Assembly: GCA_021808875.1 (NCBI GenBank)
Contig: JAKBAU010000014.1
Coordinates: 1-27,134, forward strand
Reading direction: 5' to 3'
DNA length: 27,134 bases
Source of the DNA: Pseudomonadota bacterium
GTDB taxonomy: Bacteria > Pseudomonadota > Alphaproteobacteria > Micropepsales > Micropepsaceae
This document shows, piece after piece, positions 15,816 through 23,975 of this stretch (position 1 is the first letter of the stretch; every line of letters begins with the position of its first letter). The notes beneath the pieces were generated by a model. The model was not told the origin of the DNA. It saw only the letters and a program-made list of their open reading frames with translations, and did no database searches. The position numbers were made by a program, and so were the translations under genes.

Positions 15816-16139
15816 ATGTGCTGCATTCTCAACAAGCATAACACCGGCGTGCCGTATGGGGCCGTCTATATCGGCCGCGGCAGCAAATGGGGAAATCCAT
15901 TCCGCATCGGTGCGGATGGTGATCGCGCCAACGTTATCGCGAAACATGAAAGCTGGTTGCGCGACCAGCATCACCTTCTGCGGGCGCTCGACGAGTTGCG
16001 GGGCTGCGATCTCGTCTGTTTCTGCGCTCCGCTCGCCTGTCATGGCGATTTACTGCTGTGGCTCGCGGGCGCCACGCGCGACGAGCGGATCGCGTGGTGG
16101 CGCGGCCTGATCGCGCCGGATCGCCGGACGGGCGCGTGA
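15816..16139 (+). CDS. DUF4326 domain protein
   Basis: This 107-residue protein has the DUF4326 signature: VYIGRGSKWGNPFRIG near residues 20-35, a helical middle with ENVIAKHESWLRDQ-like sequence, and LVCFCAPLACHGDLLLWLA with paired cysteines and a histidine near residues 67-85. The family is widespread in phages and mobile elements and has no assigned reaction, although the conserved Cys/His pattern suggests a bound metal or an active site. A very strong ribosome-binding site, AGGAGGT, sits 8 nt upstream. The next gene is separated by a structured 119-nt leader. Confidence 0.88.
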   Translation: MCCILNKHNTGVPYGAVYIGRGSKWGNPFRIGADGDRANVIAKHESWLRDQHHLLRALDELRGCDLVCFCAPLACHGDLLLWLAGATRDERIAWWRGLIAPDRRTGA

Positions 16140-16183
16140 CGCGATCTGGCATACCGACGCCTATCAGAGGCAGAGGACGGCCG

Positions 16184-16258
16184 GGACGGGTTTGAGCCAG
16201 TTGGGGTCGAGAGAGCGCCCCTCGGTTCGACCCGTCCTTGCTCTCCCGAGGTTCCCCA
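16184..16258 (+). promoter_or_regulatory. Structured leader of the helicase gene with mutually exclusive pairings
   Basis: GGACGGGT (16184-16191) can pair with ACCCGTCC (16230-16237). GGGTCGA (16204-16210) can instead pair with TCGACCC (16227-16233), which overlaps that strand, so both cannot form fully. Separately, CCTCGG (16220-16225) is complementary to CCGAGG (16246-16251), which contains the Shine-Dalgarno GAGG 7 nt before the ATG. GGGTCGAGAGAG is shared with the ParB-like leader. This layout could switch translation on and off. Confidence 0.5.
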
Positions 16259-19200
16259 ATGCCAAGTCCTGCCAGCAACGCGCTCGCGGCGACGAAGATC
16301 GCCAATGCTCCGACCAACCCTGATCCGGCTGCCGCTATCGCCGCGGCCGCGCGCCTGCTTCTCCCCGATCTCGAAAGCGGCCGCCGCATCGATGCAGCCA
16401 TGCTGCGCGCCGCGATGGAGCGCGCCTTCGGCGGTTCCGATGCGGAAGGCGCATGGGACTGGAAGACCGCCTACGATTGCTGTGAGGCGGCGACCGTTCT
16501 GTTTCTGCGGAAGTTCGGCCCCGCCATGCTCGGGCGTGCCGCGTCACCCGCCGCCATGCTGCCGATGCTGGCCAAGATCTCCGTGCTTCTCCCGACGCAT
16601 ACGCGCCGCTCCGAGGAGAGCCAGGCGCTCCAACAATTCTCGACGCCGATAGTGCTCGGTCTGGCGGCCAGCACCGCCGCCGCGATCACGCCGGCAGACC
16701 TGGTGCTGGAGCCATCGGCCGGGACGGGCTTGCTCGCCATCCTCACCGAGCTGGCGGGCGGCGCTCTCGTTCTCAACGAGCTAGCAGACATCCGCGCTGG
16801 GCTGCTGACCCACCTATTTCCCGGCATCCCCGTCACCCGGTTCGACGCGGCGCAGATCGATGACCATCTCGGCGCCAGCGTCACCCCCAGCGTGGTGCTG
16901 ATGAACCCGCCCTTCTCGGCGATGGCCCATGTCGATCGCCGTATGGCCGGCAGCACGCTCCGCCATGTTAGCTCAGCCCTCGCACGCCTCGCCGATGGTG
17001 GCCGCCTGGTCGCCATCACCGGCGCCAATTTCGCGCCGGACAATCCGGCCTGGATGGATGCGTTCGTTCAGCTTCAGGAGCGAGGCCGTGTGGTGTTCTC
17101 CGCCGCGATCGACGGTGCGGTCTATGCCAAGCACGGCACGACCATCGACACGCGCCTGACCGTGATCGACAAGCAGCCCGCCGACGAGCGATGCAAATTC
17201 CCAGCATTGCCGGGGATGGCGCCAGACGTCGCCACACTGCTGGACTGGGTGGTGCGCAATGTCCCGGCGAGGCTGCCGATCGTTGGTGCCGCCGCCGCTC
17301 CCGCTGTGTGCCGCTCAGTCGTGCCTCGGACGTTGCTCGGCACCACCGTCCGCCCATCATCCCTTCCGGCCGTTGCAGTCGCGGCCGAGTCCATCGAACT
17401 CGCCTACGAGACCTTGGATTGGCAGCCGGCCGAGAGCGGACGGATAACCGAGGCGCTTTATGAAGAATACGGATTGCAGACGATCCGTATTCCCGACTCT
17501 CAGGCGCATCCGACCAAGCTGGTGCAGTCCGTGGCGATGGCATCGGTCGCGCCCCCGAAACCTTCCTATCGGCCGCATCTGCCGCCCGCCGTAATTTCAG
17601 ACGGATTACTGTCGGACGCACAGCTTGAGAGCGTCATCTATGCCGGCGAGGCCCATTCCGGCCATCTGGCCGGAACGTGGAAAATCGATGAGACCTTCGA
17701 CACCGTCTCGGCAGCGCCGGACGATTCTGAGAATGCGGTTCGCTTCCGCAGGGGCTGGTTTCTCGGTGATGGCACGGGTGCCGGCAAGGGCCGCCAGGTC
17801 GCCGGAATCCTGCTCGACAATTGGCTGAAGGGCCGCCGCCGCGCCGTCTGGGTGTCCAAATCCGACAAGCTGATCGAGGACGCGCAACGCGACTGGTCCG
17901 CGCTGGGGCAGGAACGGCTGCTGGTGACGCCGCTGTCGCGCTTTCGCCAGGGCACGCCGATCCGGCTCAGTGAAGGCATCCTATTTACGACCTACGCCAC
18001 CCTGCGCACCGATGGGCGTGACGCGAAGGTTTCGCGCGTGCGGCAGATCGTCGATTGGTTGGGCGCCGATTTCGACGGCGTCATCATCTTCGACGAGAGC
18101 CATGCCATGCAGAATGCCGCTGGCAACAAAAGCGAGCGCGGCGACCAGGCCGCCTCGCAGCAGGGCCGTGCCGGCCTGCGCCTGCAACACGCGCTGCCGA
18201 ATGCCCGCATCGTCTATGTCTCAGCGACCGGTGCCACCACGGTCCACAATCTTGCTTATGCCCAGCGGCTCGGTCTGTGGGGTGGCGAGGACTTCCCGTT
18301 CGCCACCCGCGCCGAGTTTGTCGAGGCGATCGAGGCCGGCGGCGTCGCGGCCATGGAGGTGCTGGCACGCGACCTGCGCGCGCTCGGCCTCTATGCGGCA
18401 CGGTCGCTCAGCTACGAGGGTGTCGAATATGATCTGGTGGAGCATCAACTCACCGATGAGCAAATCCGTATTTACGATTCCTATGCCGGTGCTTTCGGCA
18501 TCATTCACAACAATCTCGACGCGGCGCTGAATTCGACCAACGTCACCGGCGATACCGGCACGCTGAATGCCCAGGCCAAATCCGCCGCGCGTTCCGCTTT
18601 CGAAAGCGCCAAGCAGCGTTTCTTCAATCACCTGATCACGGCGATGAAGACGCCTTCGCTGATCGAAGCGGTCGATCGCGACCTCGTGGCCGGCCGTGCC
18701 GCGGTCATCCAGATTGTCTCGACCGGAGAGGCGCTGATGGAGCGCCGGCTTGCCGAAATTCCCACCGAGGATTGGGGCGATGTCCAAGTCGACATCACGC
18801 CGCGGGAATATGTGCTGGACTATTTGGCGCTCTCCTTTCCGACGCAGCTTTTCGAACCGTTCACCGACAGCGAGGGCAATCTCTACTCGCGGCCCGTTTT
18901 TCGCGACGGCCAGCCGGTGCAGAGCCGCGATGCAGTCGCACGGCGGGATCGGCTGATCGAAAAGCTGGCATCGCTGCCGCCAGTGCATGGCGCGCTCGAT
19001 CAGATCGTCCAGCGCTTCGGCACCGACATGGTGGCCGAGGTAACTGGCCGCTCGCGGCGCATCATCCGCAAGACCGGCTCTGACGGCATCGACCGGCTGG
19101 TTGTCGAGAACCGCGCCGCCTCCGCCAATCTCGGCGAGACGCAGGCTTTCATGGACGATTCCAAGCGCATCCTCGTGTTCTCCGACGCCGGCGGCACGGG

Positions 19201-20602
19201 CCGCAGCTACCACGCCGAACTCTCGGCCAAGAACCGGCGGCTGCGCGTCCATTATCTGCTCGAAGCCGGATGGAAGGCGGACGCCGCCATCCAGGGGCTG
19301 GGGCGCACCAACCGGACCAACCAAGCGCAGCCGCCGCTGTTCCGGCCGATCGCCACCAATGTGAAGGCCGAGAAGCGCTTTCTCAGCACCATCGCCCGCC
19401 GACTGGATACGCTGGGCGCCATCACCAAGGGCCAGCGCCAGACTGGCGGCCAGGGCCTGTTCCGGCCCGAGGATAATCTGGAAAGTCCCTATGCGCGCGA
19501 CGCGCTGCGCCAGCTCTATCTTCTGCTGGTCGCGGGCAAGGTGGAATTCTGCACTCTGCAAGTCTTCGAGGATGCGACAGGCCTGAAGCTGACTGACAGC
19601 AACGGCATCCGCGACGAGCTGCCGCCGATCACGACGTTCCTCAACCGCCTGCTGGCCCTTACCATCGATCTGCAAAACATCCTGTTTACCGCCTTCGAGC
19701 AATTGCTCACGGCCCGCATCGAAGGCGCGATAGCGAGCGGTACGTACGATATCGGGCTGGAAACTCTTACCGCTGAGAGTTTTTCCGTCACGGGCTGGCG
19801 GACGATCTACACCCATCCGGGCACATCCGCGGAAACCCGGCTGCTGACCATCACGCAGCGCGAGCGCAATCGCCCGGTCACGCTCGACCAGGCGCTGGAT
19901 CGGCTTTCCGACAAGCGCGCCGTGCTGCTGGTGAACACGCAATCCGGCCGTGCCGCCGTGCAGGTTCCGGCGCCCAGCGTGATGCTCGACGATGGCGAGG
20001 TCGAACGCCGTGTGCGGCTGATCCGGCCGATGGAACATCCGGCCTTGCCGCTGGCAATGATGCCGCAGACCCAGTGGCGCGAGGCCTACCGCGAAACTTT
20101 CGCCCGCGCATGGGAGGCTGAACTCGCCCAGGTGCCGGAATTTACGGACAGCGAGATCCACATCGTTGCCGGCCTGCTGCTGCCGATCTGGAAGCGCCTG
20201 CCGAATGAATCCTCGCGGGTCTATCGGCTCCAGACCGACGCCGGCGAGCGGATCATCGGCCGCCGCGTCTCGCCCGGCTGGGTCGCCACCGCTCTCGACA
20301 CCGACACGCCGACTTTATCGGCCGAACACGCCTTCACCGCGCTGATAGGCGGAAAAACGATCCTCGATCTGTCCGACGGCCTTCAGCTTCGTCGCGTCCG
20401 CGTCATGGGCACCAACCGAATCGAGCTGACCGGCTTCACCGACCAGATGCGCGATCGGCTCCGCGCCTACGGCCTGTTCCACGAGATCATCTCCTGGAAG
20501 CTGCGCATGTTCGTGCCGATCGACGCCACCGGAACGGGCATTCTGGCGAAACTGCTGGAGCGCTATCCGCTGGAGCGCATCGCCGACCGGGCGGCGGCCT
20601 AG
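16259..20602 (+). CDS. Fused class I methyltransferase and strawberry-notch-type helicase
   Basis: This 1,447-residue protein combines two enzyme modules. The N-terminal part is a SAM-dependent DNA methyltransferase: VLEPSAGTGLL near residue 150 binds the cofactor and MNPPF near residue 215 is the catalytic motif. The larger C-terminal part is a superfamily 2 helicase of the strawberry notch type. Walker A GDGTGAGKG lies near residues 503-511, Walker B DESH is at residue 611, SATGATT is motif III-like, FSDAGGTGRS lies near residue 975, and QGLGRTNRTNQ near residue 1012 is the arginine-finger region. The family is common on alphaproteobacterial plasmids and conjugative elements. It may modify and remodel transferred DNA, but its role is not established. 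ATG was chosen over the upstream TTG at 16238 because GAGG precedes it. The Toprim gene starts 2 nt after the stop. Confidence 0.9.
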   Translation: MPSPASNALAATKIANAPTNPDPAAAIAAAARLLLPDLESGRRIDAAMLRAAMERAFGGSDAEGAWDWKTAYDCCEAATVLFLRKFGPAMLGRAASPAAMLPMLAKISVLLPTHTRRSEESQALQQFSTPIVLGLAASTAAAITPADLVLEPSAGTGLLAILTELAGGALVLNELADIRAGLLTHLFPGIPVTRFDAAQIDDHLGASVTPSVVLMNPPFSAMAHVDRRMAGSTLRHVSSALARLADGGRLVAITGANFAPDNPAWMDAFVQLQERGRVVFSAAIDGAVYAKHGTTIDTRLTVIDKQPADERCKFPALPGMAPDVATLLDWVVRNVPARLPIVGAAAAPAVCRSVVPRTLLGTTVRPSSLPAVAVAAESIELAYETLDWQPAESGRITEALYEEYGLQTIRIPDSQAHPTKLVQSVAMASVAPPKPSYRPHLPPAVISDGLLSDAQLESVIYAGEAHSGHLAGTWKIDETFDTVSAAPDDSENAVRFRRGWFLGDGTGAGKGRQVAGILLDNWLKGRRRAVWVSKSDKLIEDAQRDWSALGQERLLVTPLSRFRQGTPIRLSEGILFTTYATLRTDGRDAKVSRVRQIVDWLGADFDGVIIFDESHAMQNAAGNKSERGDQAASQQGRAGLRLQHALPNARIVYVSATGATTVHNLAYAQRLGLWGGEDFPFATRAEFVEAIEAGGVAAMEVLARDLRALGLYAARSLSYEGVEYDLVEHQLTDEQIRIYDSYAGAFGIIHNNLDAALNSTNVTGDTGTLNAQAKSAARSAFESAKQRFFNHLITAMKTPSLIEAVDRDLVAGRAAVIQIVSTGEALMERRLAEIPTEDWGDVQVDITPREYVLDYLALSFPTQLFEPFTDSEGNLYSRPVFRDGQPVQSRDAVARRDRLIEKLASLPPVHGALDQIVQRFGTDMVAEVTGRSRRIIRKTGSDGIDRLVVENRAASANLGETQAFMDDSKRILVFSDAGGTGRSYHAELSAKNRRLRVHYLLEAGWKADAAIQGLGRTNRTNQAQPPLFRPIATNVKAEKRFLSTIARRLDTLGAITKGQRQTGGQGLFRPEDNLESPYARDALRQLYLLLVAGKVEFCTLQVFEDATGLKLTDSNGIRDELPPITTFLNRLLALTIDLQNILFTAFEQLLTARIEGAIASGTYDIGLETLTAESFSVTGWRTIYTHPGTSAETRLLTITQRERNRPVTLDQALDRLSDKRAVLLVNTQSGRAAVQVPAPSVMLDDGEVERRVRLIRPMEHPALPLAMMPQTQWREAYRETFARAWEAELAQVPEFTDSEIHIVAGLLLPIWKRLPNESSRVYRLQTDAGERIIGRRVSPGWVATALDTDTPTLSAEHAFTALIGGKTILDLSDGLQLRRVRVMGTNRIELTGFTDQMRDRLRAYGLFHEIISWKLRMFVPIDATGTGILAKLLERYPLERIADRAAA

Positions 20603-20604
20603 CC

Positions 20605-21708
20605 ATGGGCCACCAAGCCGCCGATCTGGCGCACCGTCTCGCGCGCGATGCCGAGGCGGTGTGCCGCCGCTACCTCTCCAACGGCCGGCGGGAAGGCCGC
20701 TACTGGCTGGTTGGCGACGTCCACAACACGCCGGGGCGCTCCCTCTTCGTCCGGCTACACGGTCCGGAATCCGGCAAGGGCGCCGCTGGCAAGTGGACGG
20801 ACGCGGCGACCGGCGAACATGGCGATCTGCTCGACATCATCCGCGAAAGCTGCGGCCTCGCCGACTTCTCCGACGTCGCCGATGAAGCACGGCGCTTTTT
20901 CAGCCTGCCAAGACCGGACCCGGCGCCAGACCATGTTCGACCGTCCTCGTCAGCGCCGGCAGGATCGCCGGAATCGGCAAAACGACTCTTCGCAATGTCT
21001 CAGCCAATTTCGGGCACAATCGCAGAAACGTATTTACGCCGACGCGGCATTACGGCTTTTCACGGAACCGCCAACCTTCGCTTCCATCCAAGCTGCTACT
21101 ACCGGCCCGATCCGGACTCACCGACCGAGACCTGGCCGGCGATGATCGCCGCCGTCACGGACGTTGGCGGCACGATCACCGGCGCGCACCGCACATGGCT
21201 CGATCCGTCGGGGCGGGACAAGGCGCCGATCGACACGCCGAGGCGAGCGATGGGCCACCTCCTGGGCAATGCCGTCCGGTTAGGTAGGGCGCAAGATGTC
21301 ATGGCGGCTGGCGAGGGTATCGAGACCATGCTGTCGCTCCGATGCGTCATGCCCACCATGCCGATGGTGGCGGCACTCTCAGCCGCGCATCTGTCGGCCA
21401 TCCTGTTCCCCCGGAAGCTGCGCCGCCTCTACATCGCCCGCGACAACGATCCGGCCGGCGATGGCGCGGTGGCAAACCTGATCGACCGCAGCCGCGAGGC
21501 CGGGATCGAGGCGATAACGCTGTCGCCCCGTCTGGGCGACTTCAACGAGGATCTCCGCGCGTTCGCCATCAATGCTCTGCGGGTAGCCATCCGGGTGCAG
21601 ATCGTCCCGGAGGACGTCGTTCGCTTCATGGCGTTGGAGGAGGCCGCCATTGCGTCGGCGAAGGAGTCCAGCGGCGCCGGCGTCATGTCGCATCCGGTCG
21701 CGGGGTAG
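20605..21708 (+). CDS. Toprim-domain protein (DUF7146/primase-like)
   Basis: This 367-residue protein has an N-terminal region typical of DUF7146 (DLAHRLARDAEAVCRRYL, then GRYWLVGDVHNTPGRSLFVRL and GKWTDAATGEHGDLLDII). A C-terminal Toprim domain follows, with the acidic motif AGEGIETMLSL near residue 234 and IARDNDPAGDGA near residue 277. These are the metal-binding Glu and Asp-x-Asp of primases and topoisomerases. It lacks a visible helicase part, so it is likely a primase-like enzyme for element DNA. The start lies 2 nt after the helicase stop, which implies coupling. Codons 20959-21066, around SGTIAETYLRRRGITAFHG, are unusual: 20 of 36 end in A or T, in contrast to the rest of the gene. 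Confidence 0.87.
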   Translation: MGHQAADLAHRLARDAEAVCRRYLSNGRREGRYWLVGDVHNTPGRSLFVRLHGPESGKGAAGKWTDAATGEHGDLLDIIRESCGLADFSDVADEARRFFSLPRPDPAPDHVRPSSSAPAGSPESAKRLFAMSQPISGTIAETYLRRRGITAFHGTANLRFHPSCYYRPDPDSPTETWPAMIAAVTDVGGTITGAHRTWLDPSGRDKAPIDTPRRAMGHLLGNAVRLGRAQDVMAAGEGIETMLSLRCVMPTMPMVAALSAAHLSAILFPRKLRRLYIARDNDPAGDGAVANLIDRSREAGIEAITLSPRLGDFNEDLRAFAINALRVAIRVQIVPEDVVRFMALEEAAIASAKESSGAGVMSHPVAG

Positions 21709-21787
21709 CCGCCCGCCAATCGTCGGAGAGGACCGCGCCCACGGCCTTCTGAGAGGGCGATCGGGCGGCACGCGACCCGGACAAGCA

Positions 21788-21890
21788 ATGGCGGATGGCC
21801 GGCTATTTTCCGCCGGCGGCCCAAGAGGGGCCGCCTTTGCATCGCGAAACAAAATAGCCGGCATCCGCCATCCTCCGCTCCGCTTCGGCC
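21788..21890 (+). repeat. Large inverted repeat before the DUF2493 gene, with a conserved 3' flank
   Basis: The left arm (21788-21809) and right arm (21851-21871) are complementary over 21 bp with one bulged G. An inner stem GGCGGCCC/GGGCCGCC (21815-21822 and 21828-21835) sits between them. The block 21865-21890 matches 26926-26951 at 24 of 26 bases, and 21936-21962 matches 26991-27017 at 23 of 27. The arms themselves differ from those of the related repeats near 25902 and 26859. A 67-codon frame runs through the element and overlaps the next start, but conservation looks structural. Confidence 0.65.
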
Positions 21891-21987
21891 CTTCGCTGCG
21901 CTGCGGGTGCAGGTCCGGTCCGCCCGCCGCCTTCGTCGCCATGAAGGCCGCGATGGGCGCGGTCGATCCGACGAAGGGCAGCACCCC

Positions 21988-22926
21988 ATGACGACCGAAT
22001 ACGACGACACCAGCTTCGAGCCGCCGCACACCTCATCCCCGACCGATCACGTCCTCACCGAACTCCAGCTCTACGGCTACCGTCCGTTCCAGGACGAACC
22101 CGACCCGAGGCCGATGCCCGACGCACAAATCGTCGCCGGCGCGGTGGCCGACATCTTCGACGCCCTGGTAGTGGCGCTGGGTGACACCCGCCTCGAACCC
22201 GACCTCGAAGACCTGCTTTGGTCGACGGTTAACGTCTTCCAACGCGCCATCGGCCGGATCGAACGCGAACTCGACGACAATGAGCAGGCGCAGAAGCGCA
22301 GCCAGGGGGAACAGGATGGCTCGGAAATCCGCTCGGTCGAGCTGGAACGCCTGACATCGGAAGGGCAGACGCTGATCGAACGCCGCGACAGCATGGAGTT
22401 GTTCCGCGACCAGGCCGCCGACCAGTTCGAGCGCCACACGCACTCCGCCTGGCGGCCGCGCGCAGGATCGATGGTGAACCACCGCACCCTGACCTCGGCG
22501 ATGATCGACAGCCGCGACTTCCTCGCCGCCAAGCGCCGGGCCGAGACCGAGGTGCTGGTGCCCGCCGGCCCGAAGATCGCCGTCACCGGCGGGCTGGACT
22601 TCAACGACCATCGCCTGATCTGGGACAGGCTCGACCGGGTCCACGCCAAGCACCCCGACATGGTGCTGCTGCACGGCGGATCACCGAAGGGTGCCGAACG
22701 CATTGCCGCCAAATGGGCCGACCACCGCAAGGTGCCGCAAATCGCTTTCAAGCCCGACTGGACCAGACACGCCAAGGCCGCGCCGTTCAAACGCAACGAC
22801 GCAATGCTGGAAGTGCTGCCGATCGGGGTCATGGTGTTTCCGGGCACCGGCATTCAGGATAACCTCGCCGACAAGGCCAAAAAGCTCGGCATTCCGGTTT
22901 GGAAATTCGGGAGCGGCGGCGCGTGA
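21988..22926 (+). CDS. DUF2493 (SLOG-like) domain protein
   Basis: This 312-residue protein has a C-terminal DUF2493 domain of the SLOG superfamily: IAVTGGLDFNDHRLIWDRLDRVHAKHP near residue 195, then MVLLHGGSPKGAERIAAKWADH, WTRHAKAAPFKRNDAMLE, and VMVFPGTG. SLOG domains bind or process nucleotides, and DUF2493 proteins are common in phages and conjugative elements, without a defined substrate. The first 190 residues are acidic and helical, with a likely coiled coil around IGRIERELDDNEQAQKRSQGEQ. ATG was chosen because GAAGGG precedes it; the frame is open upstream but without homology. A large inverted repeat precedes the gene. Confidence 0.9.
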   Translation: MTTEYDDTSFEPPHTSSPTDHVLTELQLYGYRPFQDEPDPRPMPDAQIVAGAVADIFDALVVALGDTRLEPDLEDLLWSTVNVFQRAIGRIERELDDNEQAQKRSQGEQDGSEIRSVELERLTSEGQTLIERRDSMELFRDQAADQFERHTHSAWRPRAGSMVNHRTLTSAMIDSRDFLAAKRRAETEVLVPAGPKIAVTGGLDFNDHRLIWDRLDRVHAKHPDMVLLHGGSPKGAERIAAKWADHRKVPQIAFKPDWTRHAKAAPFKRNDAMLEVLPIGVMVFPGTGIQDNLADKAKKLGIPVWKFGSGGA

Positions 22927-23261
22927 GCGCCGTTTGCTGCCCACCACTCGGCTCGACCCAGACCGGTCCTCTGCAACGGCGGCTCACCGGCAGAGATTGG
23001 CCGTAAAGAGTAAGGCTGGTCCGGAGAAAGCGGGGCAAAAAGCTGCCCTTGGAAGCGAACCGGTGTTTGCCCGCCGTCGACCTGACCTTGCGTTAGCTCG
23101 CCGACTGCGCGACTCTGAAAGCTTGCATTCAGCAGCGCTGGCTGACGGGGGCTGCAGGGCAATTCTCCCACTTAGACGAGTGGCTGGGTCGCCCGAAAGC
23201 TGCTGTATGTTCATGGGCGGCAGGACAACTAAGGCTTGGGATCTACGCGAATCAGGATCAA
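22927..23261. other. Intergenic stretch without a supported gene
   Basis: I find no plus-strand frame with a start, ribosome-binding site and protein-like composition. The minus-strand frames look like composition artefacts. The stretch contains a small inverted repeat, CTGAA (23115-23119)/TTCAG (23128-23132). It must carry the promoter of the following two-gene operon, but I cannot point to clear -35 and -10 boxes. Confidence 0.5.
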
Positions 23262-23975
23262 ATGACGATGACAGAGGGACCCCGACAGGCTGTGCTTGAG
23301 CTTGCCGAGCAACACTATGGCAAGTCCGATGAACCGCTCTATCTTGCGGGGTTGGGACAGGCGCTTCGAGCCCGGAAGGTATGGCCCATCGAGGGTGAGA
23401 CACGGTCTTTGAAGGACTGGTTGAAAACCCTGGAACCCGACGTCAGGGTTATTCAAGACGAGACGACCCCTGCCCGCGTCGCCATCGCGACGCCGGCTAA
23501 GGCTGAGCGCGTTGATGAAATCCTGCTCGGCTTGCGGAACGCGGAGTTTCTCGGTGCCCTGGCTCGGCCCGTCCTGCTCGCCTTCTGCGTTCGCGGCATT
23601 GAAAATGGGCCCGTTTTCATCCTCCGGCGACCGCCGTTTAAATACACGCTCGTGCAGCCCGAAGACGGCGAGAACTACCACGTGGTCCCGCCTGAGTTTC
23701 GGCTGCCAGGTTTACGCTTGGTAACGTTGGGTAGGATGGCACCCAGCGATGTCGCCCGACTCGGCGCAAACATCCAGCGGTGGGCTGGCGCGGGGGCGAT
23801 TGACCTCGCGTCCTTAAGCCGCGAGGTCGCTGACGTTCAGCGGCCCATGGCGGAGGAGGTTGCTATCGGCACGATGTCGGCGCTAGACCGCTTCATCGCC
23901 GCCCAGCGTCCGGACTTGCGCAACCAGATCGTCATCCCTGCCGACATCGCAGCGTTACTTAGCCGGCACAAATGA
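23262..23975 (+). CDS. Unrecognised protein, possible OST-HTH/LOTUS-like N-terminal domain; first gene of a two-gene operon
   Basis: I do not recognise this 237-residue protein as a whole. Residues 25-75 (LYLAGLGQALRARKVWPIEGETRSLKDWLKTLEPDVRVI) have the pattern of an OST-HTH/LOTUS winged helix: LGQAL helix, a Ser-Leu-Lys-x-hydrophobic-Leu helix, then a strand. That domain often binds RNA and accompanies nucleases, but the match is by eye only. The remainder is mixed alpha/beta, with ARPVLLAFCVRGIENGPVFILRRPPFKYTLVQP in the middle and IVIPADIAALLSRH at the end. AGGA precedes the ATG by 4 nt, and a second in-frame ATG lies 6 nt further on. The stop overlaps the next start as ATGA. With no homology to the neighbouring backbone genes, the pair looks like cargo. 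Confidence 0.8.
   Translation: MTMTEGPRQAVLELAEQHYGKSDEPLYLAGLGQALRARKVWPIEGETRSLKDWLKTLEPDVRVIQDETTPARVAIATPAKAERVDEILLGLRNAEFLGALARPVLLAFCVRGIENGPVFILRRPPFKYTLVQPEDGENYHVVPPEFRLPGLRLVTLGRMAPSDVARLGANIQRWAGAGAIDLASLSREVADVQRPMAEEVAIGTMSALDRFIAAQRPDLRNQIVIPADIAALLSRHK

Noticed and set aside
18221..20161. 646-codon open frame on the minus strand
   Set aside because: It lies entirely antisense to the helicase gene, has a low-complexity mix of Arg, Gln, Gly and Val, and no recognisable domain. Long antisense frames are common opposite GC-rich codons.
11479..21040. Shared 11-mer AATCGCAGAAA in the two A/T-codon patches
   Set aside because: Many 11-base matches are expected by chance in 27 kb, so this is not evidence that the patches are related.
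21788..21991. 67-codon frame (MADGRLFSAGG...) running through the inverted repeat and overlapping the DUF2493 start
   Set aside because: The related element before DUF736 has no in-frame start codon, so conservation is better explained by DNA/RNA structure. A leader peptide is not excluded.
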